Notes under the pieces: model-generated
Told to the model about the DNA's origin: nothing
What the model saw: the letters and a program-made list of their open reading frames with translations, nothing else
The model's database searches: none
Shown: in pieces, positions 34,556 to 45,774 of the stretch
Layout of the letters: the number at the start of each line of letters is the position of its first letter
Numbering within the stretch: the stretch's first letter is position 1
From: Solirubrobacterales bacterium
GTDB lineage: Bacteria; Actinomycetota; Thermoleophilia; Solirubrobacterales; Solirubrobacteraceae
Reading direction: 5' to 3'
DNA: 64,000 nt
Assembly: GCA_003138355.1 (NCBI GenBank)
Contig: PLFX01000004.1
Location: forward strand, 1,470-65,469
Made by a program: the position numbers and the translations under genes

Positions 34556-35218
34556 ATGAGTGAGGGCATTCTCGACTGGCTTGCGGGCATCGGTGCCGCC
34601 GGCCTGGCTGAGATCGCGGACGCCGCGGCCGTCGCGCCGGCGACCGCCGAGCGGCGCGTTCGGCGCCTCGAGGCGGAGGGACTCGTCGGGACGGTGCGCC
34701 TACTGCACGGTCGCCCAGCGCTCGTCGCGATCACGCGTGCGGGACTTCGTGCGGCGGGGCGCGAGGAGCTTGCTCCGCCGCGTATCTCGAGCGCCGGGTT
34801 CGCGCACACGCTCGAGTGCGCGCGCGTGGAGCGTACACTCGTGCACGGGCTCGCGGGGCGCTACACGGTGCACTCGGAGCGTGAGCTGCGGGCCTGGGAG
34901 CGCGCCTGCGGGGTCGTGGTGGCGAGCGCGGAGCTGCGCTTCGGCGCGCGCGGTGCGCGCGAGCGCCATCGCCCGGACCTCGTCTGTGTGCCGGTCGCGC
35001 GCGGCGAGCTCCCCGTTGCGGTCGAGGTCGAGCTGACGGTGAAGGCGCCGGCGCGGCTGCGCGAGATCGTGCGCGGCTGGGCGCGTTGCCGTTGCGTCGC
35101 GCACGTCGTCTACTACGCGAGCCCGCCGGTGATGCGTGCGCTCACGCGGGCGATCGCCGACGAGCGCGCGGCGCACGCGGTGCGCGCCCTCGAGCTCGCG
35201 CGCGCCGGCGAGCTCTGA
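34556..35218 (+). CDS. replication-relaxation (RepRel)-like protein
   Basis: ATG 34556 follows GAAAGGAG and gives 220 residues. An N-terminal winged helix (LAEIADAAAVAPATAERRVR, LEAEGLVG) is followed by FAHTLECARVERTLVHGLAG and RHRPDLVCVPVARGELPVAV. The latter has the D...(E)VE-L pattern (VEVELTVKAPARL) of RepRel proteins, which some view as a PD-(D/E)xK-like fold. These proteins are common on actinobacterial conjugative elements. It starts 16 bases after the coupling ATPase gene, clearly the same operon. The RepRel-like end of the 28518 product may be its counterpart. Confidence 0.75.
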   Translation: MSEGILDWLAGIGAAGLAEIADAAAVAPATAERRVRRLEAEGLVGTVRLLHGRPALVAITRAGLRAAGREELAPPRISSAGFAHTLECARVERTLVHGLAGRYTVHSERELRAWERACGVVVASAELRFGARGARERHRPDLVCVPVARGELPVAVEVELTVKAPARLREIVRGWARCRCVAHVVYYASPPVMRALTRAIADERAAHAVRALELARAGEL

Positions 35219-35306
35219 GGGGGCCGCTAAGGCCAGCGTCGCACAGTCCCATCCCAAGCGCTTCGTAGCGTGCGTCTGCGGACGTACGACCAAGAAAGGA
35301 GCATGG

Positions 35307-35699
35307 ATGGGATCGATCAACAGGGTCGTTGTGGTGGGGAACCTGACGCGCGACCCTGAGTTGCGCTCGACCGCCAGCGGGACGAGCGTCTGCCGGATGC
35401 GCATCGCTTGCAATACGCGCTGGCGCAGCGCCGAGACGGGGGAGTGGGAGGAGAAACCGAACTTCTTCGACGTCACCGTCTTCGGCGCCAGCGGTGAAGC
35501 GTGCGCGAGGTTCCTCGAGAAGGGACGGCCGATCGCGGTCGATGGGCGTCTCGACTGGCACGAGTGGCAGACCGACGCAGGCGAGCGCCGCCAGGCCGTC
35601 GGTCTGCTCGCCGAGAATGTCGAGTTCCTCTCCTCGCGCAGCGCGAGCGAGCCGGACGGCGCGCAGGCGGAGCGCGAGGAGGCGCCGATACCGTTCTGA
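35307..35699 (+). CDS. ssb: single-stranded DNA-binding protein (accessory copy)
   Basis: ATG 35307 (AAAGGAGC upstream) gives 130 residues: NRVVVVGNLTRDPELRSTAS, FFDVTVFGASGEACARFL and VDGRLDWHEWQT are the OB-fold SSB landmarks. The C-terminus EEAPIPF retains the acidic interaction tip. It lacks the long Gly-rich linker of the main actinobacterial SSB and is not next to rpsF/rpsR, so it is a dedicated second copy. Its place after two DNA-pump ATPases suggests it coats single-stranded DNA handled by that module. Confidence 0.9.
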   Translation: MGSINRVVVVGNLTRDPELRSTASGTSVCRMRIACNTRWRSAETGEWEEKPNFFDVTVFGASGEACARFLEKGRPIAVDGRLDWHEWQTDAGERRQAVGLLAENVEFLSSRSASEPDGAQAEREEAPIPF

Positions 35700-35761
35700 G
35701 GCGTCGCGGGCCGGCGCGGACACCGCCGCGCCGGCCGCGCGATCAAATACGCTCGCGCGGC

Positions 35762-36202
35762 GTGCCGAAGAGCCCAGATCAAGCCATCCGACCGATCGCG
35801 GTTCGCACCTATGCGGTCGGGCGCGAGAAGATCCGCGAGTACGCCCGCGCGGTGGGCGAGACCGAGCCGCTGTATCTCGACTTGGACGCCGCCCGTGCGG
35901 CGGGGCACCCGGACCTCGTGGCGCCGCCGATGTTCGCCGCCGTCTACTGCGGCGGCGCTTTCGAAGCGGCGATGCACGACCCGGAGATCGGTCTGAACCT
36001 GCCGATGCTGCTCCACAGCGCGCAGGAGTTCGAGTGGGGCGAGCTCGTTCTCGCCGGCGACGAGATCACGACCGAGATCGCGCTGAGCGATGTGAGCGAG
36101 CGCCTCGGCATGCACTTCTACGTGTTCGTTTCGCAGTCGCGCAACCAGCGCGGCGAGGAGGTCTGCCGCGGAACCTGGACCTTGGTCGTGCGGCCGCGCT
36201 GA
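35762..36202 (+). CDS. MaoC-like N-terminal hotdog dehydratase (FAS1-like, HadA-type)
   Basis: The 146 residues contain the MaoC_dehydrat_N pattern YAVGREKIREYARAVGETEP, HPDLVAPPMFAAV, FEWGELVLAGDEI and YVFVSQSRNQRGEEVCRGTW. These subunits pair with a MaoC subunit to form (3R)-hydroxyacyl-thioester dehydratases. The next gene overlaps its stop (TGATG) and supplies that partner. GTG 35762 has TACGCT eight bases upstream, a leaderless pattern. Confidence 0.85.
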   Translation: MPKSPDQAIRPIAVRTYAVGREKIREYARAVGETEPLYLDLDAARAAGHPDLVAPPMFAAVYCGGAFEAAMHDPEIGLNLPMLLHSAQEFEWGELVLAGDEITTEIALSDVSERLGMHFYVFVSQSRNQRGEEVCRGTWTLVVRPR

Positions 36203-36597
36203 TGTCCGGGGACTCCGAGCACGGCGGCGATCCGGCGGAGCTGCATGTGACGCCCGATCGCTATCTCACCTATCGCTACGCGGGCGCATCGGGCGACTTC
36301 AACCCGATCCATCTCGATGACGAGTTTGCGCGGTCGGTCGGGCTGCCGAGTCGCATCCTCCACGGCCTGTACACGATGGCGCTCCTCGCTCGGGCGCAAA
36401 CCGAGGCGGCCGGCGGGCCCGACAGGCTCAAGCGTCTCGCGGTCCAGTTCCGCGGCGCCGCGGTACCCGAGCAGGAGATCGTCGTCAGCTCGAAGCTCGT
36501 CGAGGTGCGGGACGGGCGCGCGATCGTGAGCGCAACTGCGACGCAGGCCGGCAAGGCGATCATTCGTAACGCGACGGTCGAGCTCGAACAGGGGTGA
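36202..36597 (+). CDS. MaoC family dehydratase (HadB-type)
   Basis: The 131 residues carry the hydratase-2 motif YAGASGDFNPIHLDDEFA, with the catalytic Asp and His, then GLPSRILHGLYTMALLA. It forms the catalytic half of the heterodimer with the product of the overlapping upstream gene, dehydrating 3-hydroxyacyl thioesters in fatty-acid elongation or a related pathway. Confidence 0.9.
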   Translation: MSGDSEHGGDPAELHVTPDRYLTYRYAGASGDFNPIHLDDEFARSVGLPSRILHGLYTMALLARAQTEAAGGPDRLKRLAVQFRGAAVPEQEIVVSSKLVEVRDGRAIVSATATQAGKAIIRNATVELEQG

Positions 36598-36649
36598 GGA
36601 GTCGGCCAGCTCCCGGAAGGCGGGGGCGGCACCCGTAAAATCGACTTCG

Positions 36650-37723
36650 ATGGTTGGTTCCGACCTCAACTTGCCGGAGCACGGTCCGAACAGGACGCTG
36701 ACCGCACGCCAGGAGGCGATCCTGCTCAAGGTCGCCGAGAGCTACGCAGCGACGGGCCAGCCCGTGGCGTCAAAGACGCTCGCGGCCGATCCGGGCATCG
36801 CCGGCGCGCCGTCGACGATCCGCAACGAGCTGGCGCTGCTCGAGGAGCACGGCCTGCTCGCCCACCCGCACACCTCGGCCGGGCGGATGCCGACCGAGGC
36901 GGGCCATCGTTACGTCGTGGACCGCCTGCTCATGGCGCGCCCGCGCGTCGAGCTGGATGCGCCGATCGCTCTGAGTCCCGACCGCCGCGAGCTCGATGCA
37001 GCACTGCGCGCTACGACCGAGGCGCTCGCGGAGATGACGAACCTGCTTGCGGTCGCATCCGCTCCGACGACGCCGCGGGCGACCGTTCATCGCGTGGAGG
37101 TCCTGACGCTGCCGGGTGGCTCGGTCATGGTCGTGGTCATCACATCGACCGGCGGGATCTCGAAGTTCCTGCGCGCATTCAACGCACCGGTCGACTCTGG
37201 CCTCGTCAACTGGGCCGCCGAATATCTCAACGACCGTGTCGGCGGCCTGCCGGTCGGAGCGCGGATGCTTGTGCAGCGCCTCACCGGCGACGGCGAGCTC
37301 GGAGCCCGCGAGCGCGCGTTCATCGAACAGCTCGCCCCCGCCTTCGCCGACCTGTCCGTTGGCGGCGAGGACGTGCTCTATGTCGACGGCACCGCAAGAT
37401 TGCTCGGCGCCCACCGCTTCGCGAACGTCGAACAGGTGAACGAGCTGATGGCGTTGATCGAGGAGCGCGTCGCGCTCGTCGAGGTGCTGCGTCGCGCGCT
37501 GGCCGAGCGCACGACGTTCGTGCGGATCGGTCACGAGAACGACCTTCCGGGGCTGCAGACGCTTTCGATTGTCGCCTCCCCGTACGGGGACACGCAGCGC
37601 AGGCTCGGCAGCGTGTCCGTGATCGGGCCCGTGCGGATGGATTACCGGGTCGCGATCGCGAGCGTGCGGGCCGTCGCGCGCCAGCTGTCGCGGTTCGTCG
37701 AGGACATCTACGGCGAGGCGTGA
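36650..37723 (+). CDS. hrcA: heat-inducible transcriptional repressor HrcA
   Basis: The 357 residues show the N-terminal winged helix (LTARQEAILLKVAESYAATG, PSTIRNELALLEEHGLLAHP, HTSAGRMPTEAGHRYVVD). The GAF-like middle and the end IGPVRMDYRVAIASVRAVAR are typical HrcA. It represses chaperone genes through CIRCE elements; I found no clear CIRCE repeat here. Its promoter has TAAAAT eight bases before the ATG without a ribosome binding site, the best leaderless example in the window. It lies 40 bases upstream of dnaJ. Confidence 0.95.
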   Translation: MVGSDLNLPEHGPNRTLTARQEAILLKVAESYAATGQPVASKTLAADPGIAGAPSTIRNELALLEEHGLLAHPHTSAGRMPTEAGHRYVVDRLLMARPRVELDAPIALSPDRRELDAALRATTEALAEMTNLLAVASAPTTPRATVHRVEVLTLPGGSVMVVVITSTGGISKFLRAFNAPVDSGLVNWAAEYLNDRVGGLPVGARMLVQRLTGDGELGARERAFIEQLAPAFADLSVGGEDVLYVDGTARLLGAHRFANVEQVNELMALIEERVALVEVLRRALAERTTFVRIGHENDLPGLQTLSIVASPYGDTQRRLGSVSVIGPVRMDYRVAIASVRAVARQLSRFVEDIYGEA

Positions 37724-37760
37724 CCGGTCGCTTGGCAGGACCGCATTTGCTGGGAGTTGA

Positions 37761-40176
<2,416 letters not shown>

Positions 40177-40180
<4 letters not shown>

Positions 40181-41154
40181 GAAAGCAGATCGACCTTTCG
40201 AACGGTCTCGCGGCCGCGCTCACGGCGGACCAGGAGGCGTTGTTGCGCGCGCTGGAGCGTCAGCTCGACACAGGCGTCTTCCTGCGCGGCAACCGCCTCA
40301 CGCTCGACGGCGAGGCCGGCGCGGTCGAGGACGGCCGGCGCACCGTGGAGGAGCTCGAGCGCCTCTCCGAGCGCGGCCATGGCCTGTCGGAGGCGACGAT
40401 CGCGAGCGTCCGCGGCGAGCTCGGCGCCGAGCGCTCACCTGCGCAGCTGCTCGATGACGTCGTCTGGACCCACCGGGGGCGGCGCATCGCGCCGAAGACC
40501 GTGGGACAGAAGCACTACGTCGACGCGATCCGCGCGAACACGATCACCTTCGGCATCGGCCCGGCAGGCACCGGCAAGACTTTCCTCGCGGTCGCCGCTG
40601 CCGCCGCGGCGCTGTCGCGCCGTGAGGTCAATCGGATCATCCTCACGCGACCCGCCGTCGAGGCCGGCGAGCGCCTCGGCTTCCTCCCCGGCGATCTCAT
40701 GGCGAAGATCGATCCGTACCTGCGTCCGCTGTTCGACGCGCTCAACGACATGCTCGACCCCGAGCGCGTCAGCCAGCACATCGAGCGCGGCGTGATCGAG
40801 ATCGCGCCGCTGGGGTTCATGCGCGGGCGCACGCTCAACGATTCCTTCGTGATCCTCGACGAGGCGCAGAACACGACGCCGGAGCAGATGAAGATGTTCC
40901 TGACCCGGCTCGGCTTCGGCTCGCGGATGGTGGTGACGGGCGACATAACCCAGGTCGACCTCCCGCGCGACCAGCAGTCCGGCTTGATCGTCGTGGGCGA
41001 GATCCTCGGGGGCGTGGACGGCGTGCAGTTCGTGACGCTCTCCGGGAACGACGTCGTGCGCCATCGCCTCGTCCAGCGCATCGTCGAGGCCTACGACGAG
41101 CACGCGCTGCGCTCGGCGCCCGAGCTCGCCACGCAGCGCGCGCGCAAGCAGTAG
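40177..41154 (+). CDS. PhoH family ATPase
   Basis: The 325 residues have an N-terminal KH-like extension, Walker A GIGPAGTGKTFLAVA near residue 127, ILTRPAVEAGERLGFLPGDL, and Walker B FVILDEAQNTTPEQMK, then GDITQVDLPR. This is the PhoH/YbeZ protein that works with YbeY in ribosomal RNA processing. The GTG start overlaps the previous stop, and the following ybeY ATG abuts its TAG. Confidence 0.93.
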
Positions 41155-41535
41155 ATGCTCGACGTCGAGATCGTCGGCCGGGTTCCGTCGACGCTCACGG
41201 CGGACGAGATCACCGCGCTCGCGACCCGCGCGGCGGCGAGCGCCCAGATCACGGCGGGTCATCTCGCGATCGAGTTCGTCGACGCGCCCCTGATCGCCTC
41301 GCTGAACGAGGAACACCGCAACCACGCCGGCCCGACCGACGTCCTTTCCTTCCCGATCGACGGGGCTGGACCGGCCGCCGCGCCGCGCGAGCTCGGTGAC
41401 GTCGTGATCTGCCCCGAGCACACCGAGGATCTCCGCGCGGCCGTCGTCCACGGCGTACTTCACCTGCTCGGCATGGACCACGAGACCGACGACGGCGAGA
41501 TGCTCGCGCTGCAGGCCGAGCTGCTGGGCCCGTGA
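41155..41535 (+). CDS. ybeY: rRNA maturation endoribonuclease YbeY
   Basis: The 126 residues contain the metal-binding motif HGVLHLLGMDH (H-x3-H-x5-H), followed by ETDDGEM. ELGDVVICPE and TDVLSFPID are also conserved. It matures the 16S rRNA 3' end and takes part in ribosome quality control. It is adjacent to phoH and overlaps era by 4 bases, the standard ribosome-assembly trio. Confidence 0.95.
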   Translation: MLDVEIVGRVPSTLTADEITALATRAAASAQITAGHLAIEFVDAPLIASLNEEHRNHAGPTDVLSFPIDGAGPAAAPRELGDVVICPEHTEDLRAAVVHGVLHLLGMDHETDDGEMLALQAELLGP

Positions 41536-42416
41536 GCACCCACGCCGGCTTCGTCGCGCTCGCCGGGCGCCCGAACGTCGGCAAGTCGACGCTCACGAAC
41601 GCGCTCGTCGGCGCCAAGGTCGCGATCGTCTCGGATCGCCCGCAGACGACGCGCCGCGCGATCCGCGGCGTCGCGACGGGGCCCGACTGGCAGCTCGTCC
41701 TCGTCGACCTTCCCGGGGTCCAGCGGCCGCGCGACGCGCTGACCGAGCGCATGGCCTCGAGCGTCGAGCGCGAGCTCACCGACGCCGACGCCGTCCTCTT
41801 CGTGCTGAACGCGACTGAGCGCATCGGCGCCGGCGACCGGCGCATCGCGGCGCGCCTCGCCGCGACCACGCTTCCGATCGCGGTCGCCGTCAACAAGGTC
41901 GACCGGCTGCCCCGGGAGCGCGAGGCGCAGGCGCTGCTCGATGCCGCGGCGCTCGCCCCCGAGCGTGCGGAGGTCTTCCCGGTCTCGGCGCGAACCGGCA
42001 CCGGTGTCAAGCCGCTACTCGAGCACCTCGTCTCACTGCTCCCCGACGGTCCGTTCCTCTACGAGCCCGACCAGCGCACGGACCTATCCGAGCGTGCCCA
42101 TCTCGCCGAGCTGATCCGCGAGCAGGTGCTGCGCCGCACCTTCCAGGAGATCCCCCACGCGGTGGGGGTCGTCGTCGAGGAGCTCGATTCCCGCCCCGAG
42201 CTGACGCGCATCGAAGGGCTCATCTGGGTCGAGACCGCATCCCAGAAAGCGATCGTGGTCGGGCACGCCGGCCACATGATCAAGGCGATCGGGACCGCGG
42301 CGCGCCGCGAGCTCGAACGGGAGCTCGCCACGCGCGTCTACCTCGCGCTGCGCGTCGACGTCCGCCGGCGCTGGCGTACGGACGATGCCCTGCTGGACCG
42401 CCTGGGCCTCGACTAA
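41532..42416 (+). CDS. era: GTPase Era
   Basis: The 294 residues have G1 GRPNVGKSTLTNAL, DRPQTTRR, G3 DLPGVQRPRD, G4 NKVDRL, and a C-terminal KH domain (IWVETASQKAIVVGHAGHMI). It binds 16S rRNA during 30S assembly. GTG 41532 overlaps ybeY. Confidence 0.95.
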   Translation: MSTHAGFVALAGRPNVGKSTLTNALVGAKVAIVSDRPQTTRRAIRGVATGPDWQLVLVDLPGVQRPRDALTERMASSVERELTDADAVLFVLNATERIGAGDRRIAARLAATTLPIAVAVNKVDRLPREREAQALLDAAALAPERAEVFPVSARTGTGVKPLLEHLVSLLPDGPFLYEPDQRTDLSERAHLAELIREQVLRRTFQEIPHAVGVVVEELDSRPELTRIEGLIWVETASQKAIVVGHAGHMIKAIGTAARRELERELATRVYLALRVDVRRRWRTDDALLDRLGLD

Positions 42417-42495
42417 CGCGAGGCGGGCGCCCGCTTCAGCGCGTTGAGCTGGGCGTGCGTTTCCTCGGCGCGCAACCCCTAACATCGCTGGTCCA

Positions 42496-43098
42496 ATGAG
42501 CGCAGAGATCGTCTTCGATGAGCGCGGCCTCGTGCCGTGCATCGTGCAGGACTGGCAGACCGGCGAGGTCCTGATGTTCGCATTCACGAACGCCGAGGCG
42601 ATCGAGCGCACCCGCGCGACCGGCGAGCTGCACCTCTACAGCCGCTCGCGCGGCGAGATCTGGCACAAGGGAGCGACATCCGGCAACACGCAGGCGGTTC
42701 GCGCGCTGCGCGTCGACTGCGACGGTGACGCGCTGCTCGCGCTCGTCGAGCCCGCCGGCCCGGCCTGCCACACGGGTGAGCGCACGTGCTTCCACAACGG
42801 CGAGCTCGAGCCTTCCGCGCCTTTCGAGGTGCTCCCTGCGCTCGAGCGCACGCTCGCGCAGCGCGCCAGCGAGCGGCCCGCGGGCTCGTACACCGTAGAG
42901 TTGCTCGCTGACCCGCAGCGCGCCGGCGCGAAGGTGCTGGAGGAGGCCGAAGAGGTGACACGCGCCGCGCGCGAGGAGTCCGACGAGCGCGTCGACGAGG
43001 AGGCCGCCGACGTCCTCTACCATCTGCTGGTGCTGATCGCCGGGCGTGAGCGCCGGCTGCGCGACGTGGAGCGGGTGCTCGATGGCCGTCGCCGCTAG
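42496..43098 (+). CDS. hisIE: bifunctional phosphoribosyl-AMP cyclohydrolase / phosphoribosyl-ATP pyrophosphatase
   Basis: Residues 1-100 are HisI ([32 protein letters not shown], and zinc-ligand region [15 protein letters not shown] then [11 protein letters not shown]). Residues 110-200 are HisE ([35 protein letters not shown]). It carries out steps 2 and 3 of histidine synthesis. No other his gene is in the window. TAACAT lies ten bases before the ATG. The end overlaps trpE by 17 bases. Confidence 0.94.
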   Translation: MSAEIVFDERGLVPCIVQDWQTGEVLMFAFTNAEAIERTRATGELHLYSRSRGEIWHKGATSGNTQAVRALRVDCDGDALLALVEPAGPACHTGERTCFHNGELEPSAPFEVLPALERTLAQRASERPAGSYTVELLADPQRAGAKVLEEAEEVTRAAREESDERVDEEAADVLYHLLVLIAGRERRLRDVERVLDGRRR

Positions 43099-44533
43099 TC
43101 CGTCGCTCGAGGAGATCCGTGCCCGGGCGGGCGAGCACGTCCTGATCCCGATCACGCTCGAGCTGATCGCCGATCGCGAGACACCCGTGTCCGCCTTCCT
43201 CAAGCTGCGCGACCATGGGCCGGCGTTCCTGCTCGAGTCAGCCGAGCAGGGCCTGCGCTTCGGCCGCTACTCGTTCATCGGCTTCGCCCCGCGCGAGGTC
43301 ATCCGCTGGTCGCTCGGCGACCCCGGCGACCCCTACGCGCTCGCCGCGGCGGCGGTCGCGCGCTCGAGCCAGGCGCCGCTCGAGGGGCTGCCTCCGTTCG
43401 CGGGCGGGGCCGTCGGCTACTTCGGTTACGACCTGGTACGCACCGTTGAGCAGCTCGGTGAGCCGAACGAGGATCAGCTCGGCCTGCCCGACATGGCGTT
43501 GATGCTCACCGACGTGTTGGTCGTCTTCGACCACCTCAAGCACACGCTCACGATCCTCGCGAACGTCGATGGCGGCGACGGCGACCTGGCCGCCGCCTAC
43601 GAGCGTGCGACGGTCACGATCGAGGCGGTCCGCCGCCGCCTGGAGGCCCCGGTGCCCCTGCCCGCCGAGCCGCTCCCGGTCCGAGCGCTACCCGAGTTCC
43701 GCTCGAACATGACGCGCGAGCGTTTCGAGCAGATCGTCGCGCGGATCATCGAGTACGTCTACGCCGGCGATGCCTTCCAGGTCGTTCCCTCGCAGCGCTG
43801 GTCGGCGGCGGTCGAGCTGGACGCCTTCTCGATCTACCGCGGCCTGCGCGTCGTCAACCCGAGCCCCTACATGTACTTCCTCGACTTCGGCGACTTCCAG
43901 CTTGCCGGCGCGAGCCCTGAGCCGCTGATCACGGTGTCCGGGCGACGCGTCACGACGCGCCCGATCGCAGGCACGCGCCCGCGCGGCTCAGATCCCGCGG
44001 AGGATGCGAGGCTCGAAGCCGAGCTGCTCGCCGATCCGAAGGAGCTCGCCGAGCACATGATGCTCGTCGACCTCGGTCGCAACGACCTCGGCCGCGTCTG
44101 CGAATACGGCAGCGTTCACGTCGAGACGCTCGAGGAGGTAGAGCGCTACAGCCACGTGATGCACATCGTGAGCACGGTTGCCGGCACCCTGCGCGAGGAC
44201 GTCGGCGCGATGGATGCGCTGCGCGCGACGCTTCCGGCCGGCACGCTCTCGGGCGCGCCGAAGGTCCGCGCGATGCAGATCATCGACGAGCTCGAGCCGG
44301 TCAAGCGCGGCGGCTACGGCGGCGCCGTCGGCTACCTCGCCTACAGCGGCGATCTCGACACCGCGATCCACATCCGCACGGTCGTCGTCAAGGACGGCGT
44401 CGCCCACGTCCAGGCCGGTGGCGGCACGGTGGCGGACGCCGAGCCCGCGAAGGAGTTCCGCGAGTCGGAAGCCAAGGCGCGCGCGGTGCTGCGCGCGATC
44501 GAGCTCGCCGGCCAGCAGCCTGACTGGCCTTAG
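43082..44533 (+). CDS. trpE: anthranilate synthase component I
   Basis: ATG 43082 gives 483 residues. Chorismate-binding motifs are [42 protein letters not shown], THxVS-type [13 protein letters not shown] and [20 protein letters not shown], then [10 protein letters not shown]. The N-terminal part ([18 protein letters not shown]) is the feedback-inhibition domain typical of TrpE. It converts chorismate to anthranilate using ammonia from TrpG, whose gene is separated by two opposite-strand genes. Confidence 0.95.
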   Translation: MAVAASPSLEEIRARAGEHVLIPITLELIADRETPVSAFLKLRDHGPAFLLESAEQGLRFGRYSFIGFAPREVIRWSLGDPGDPYALAAAAVARSSQAPLEGLPPFAGGAVGYFGYDLVRTVEQLGEPNEDQLGLPDMALMLTDVLVVFDHLKHTLTILANVDGGDGDLAAAYERATVTIEAVRRRLEAPVPLPAEPLPVRALPEFRSNMTRERFEQIVARIIEYVYAGDAFQVVPSQRWSAAVELDAFSIYRGLRVVNPSPYMYFLDFGDFQLAGASPEPLITVSGRRVTTRPIAGTRPRGSDPAEDARLEAELLADPKELAEHMMLVDLGRNDLGRVCEYGSVHVETLEEVERYSHVMHIVSTVAGTLREDVGAMDALRATLPAGTLSGAPKVRAMQIIDELEPVKRGGYGGAVGYLAYSGDLDTAIHIRTVVVKDGVAHVQAGGGTVADAEPAKEFRESEAKARAVLRAIELAGQQPDWP

Positions 44534-44554
44534 GTTCTTAGCGCGCTGTCGCGC

Positions 44555-45115
44555 TCAGCGGGCCGCGGCGAGCTGCAGTGAGAGGCGGCACTGCTCGACG
44601 AGCTGCCCGACGAGCTCCTCGAGGCGGTGCTCGAGCTCGCGGTCAACGAGCCGCCCGCCTGCATCGAATGCCTCGGCCGCATACGACACCGGCAATTCCC
44701 GGTCGAGCACCCGCGCGCCCGCGGTCGAGAGGACCTTGCGCAGCTCGGCCTGCGCCCAGACGCCTCCGAACATCGAATGGCTGGCGCCGATCACGGCGGC
44801 GTTCTTGGCGCGGATCACCGGGTCCTCGAAGGGCCGCGAGGCCCAGTCGATCGCGTTCTTGAGCTGGCCGGGGATCGATCCGTTGTATTCCGGCGTCGCG
44901 AACAGCAGGCCGTCCGCGGCGGCGATCGCCTCGCGCCAGTGCTCGACGGCGTCGCCCGGATCGTCCTCGTCGTCCTCGTCGAACGGCGGGATCGCCTTCA
45001 GCGTTTCGAAGCGCACGTACTCGACGTCGTCCGGCAGCAGCCGCGAGGCGACGGCGAGGAGACGCGTGTTGTGGGAATCAGCGCGCAGACTCCCGGAGAC
45101 GCCGAGGATGCGCAT
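44555..45115 (-). CDS. NADPH-dependent FMN reductase family protein
   Basis: The 186 residues of flavodoxin-like fold begin ILGVSGSLRADSHNTRLLAV, with the FMN phosphate-binding loop, and contain FATPEYNGSIPGQLKNAIDW, the family signature. It probably reduces FMN, quinones, azo compounds or metals with NAD(P)H. It is transcribed with and just after the YceI gene (6-base gap) on the strand opposite to trp. Confidence 0.92.
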   Translation of the reverse strand: MRILGVSGSLRADSHNTRLLAVASRLLPDDVEYVRFETLKAIPPFDEDDEDDPGDAVEHWREAIAAADGLLFATPEYNGSIPGQLKNAIDWASRPFEDPVIRAKNAAVIGASHSMFGGVWAQAELRKVLSTAGARVLDRELPVSYAAEAFDAGGRLVDRELEHRLEELVGQLVEQCRLSLQLAAAR

Positions 45116-45121
45116 GGCGCG

Positions 45122-45679
45122 TTACTCCTGCCCGACCTTGCGCAGCTCGAGCTCGGCGATCAGCGTGACCTCGTTGGCCGCGACAGGGATGCCACCCGGT
45201 AGTTGGGCGGCGAAGTCGACGCCGAACTCGGTGCGATCGATCGTCGTCGAGAGCTCGATGCCAACACGCGGGTTGCCCTCGGGGTCCGCCGGGCTATAGG
45301 TGATCTCACCGCTCGCGTGGACGCGCTTTGTCGTCGCCTTGATCGTGAGGTCGCCGTCGATCTCGAGCGTGCCGTCATCGCCAACCGTGACGTCGGTCGA
45401 GCGGAACTTGATCTCGGGGTAGCGCTCGACGTCGAAGAAGTCGGGCGCCTTGAGGTGCGCGGCGAGGTGCGGCTCCTTGACCTGAACGCTTGCTGCCTGG
45501 ACGTCGCCAGCGAGCTTGAGCTCGCCCGCGTCGCTGACGCTGAGCGTGGCCTGCGCCTCGGCGAAGCCACCGCGGAACTTGCCAGCGCCGAAGTGGCGCA
45601 CCGTGAAGCTCACGTTGGAGTGGACGGGGTCTGAGCTGTAGGTCCCCGCGGCGATCGCTGTCACTGTTGCTGTGGGCAT
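45122..45679 (-). CDS. YceI family lipid-binding-like protein
   Basis: ATG 45679, behind AAGGAGG, gives 185 residues. The lipocalin-like YceI features are YSSDPVHSNVSFTVRHFGAG, LSVSDAGELKLAGDVQAASV, HLKAPDFFDVERYPEIKFRS and FGVDFAAQLPGG. There is no signal peptide, so it is cytoplasmic. Such proteins bind polyisoprenoids, and pairing with FMN reductase and a MarR-type operator is common in stress-related loci. Confidence 0.93.
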   Translation of the reverse strand: MPTATVTAIAAGTYSSDPVHSNVSFTVRHFGAGKFRGGFAEAQATLSVSDAGELKLAGDVQAASVQVKEPHLAAHLKAPDFFDVERYPEIKFRSTDVTVGDDGTLEIDGDLTIKATTKRVHASGEITYSPADPEGNPRVGIELSTTIDRTEFGVDFAAQLPGGIPVAANEVTLIAELELRKVGQE

Positions 45680-45701
45680 GGCGCCTCCTTGGCCTAAATA
45701 A

Positions 45702-45723
45702 TTGCTTGCGCAAACAAGTATAG
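45702..45723 (-). promoter_or_regulatory. promoter and MarR-type operator of the YceI/FMN-reductase operon
   Basis: TTGCTTGC/GCAAACAA at 45702-45717 is a 16-bp palindrome with one mismatch, the shape of MarR-family operators. On the minus strand a TATACT box (45718-45723) lies directly upstream, so the operator covers the likely transcription start. No marR gene is in the window. Confidence 0.55.
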
Positions 45724-45774
45724 CACGATGCGTCAATGATCTGGTAGGGGAGATGCCCGCTAGATTCGTTTCTC

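Noticed and set aside
28518-35699. Calling the ATPase cluster a complete ICE or conjugative plasmid remnant
   Set aside because: No relaxase, T4SS channel, integrase, origin or flanking repeats were found within or near it, and both flanks are housekeeping genes.
36598-36649. CIRCE heat-shock operator before hrcA
   Set aside because: No TTAGCACTC-N9-GAGTGCTAA-like inverted repeat is present; only a TAAAAT box was found.
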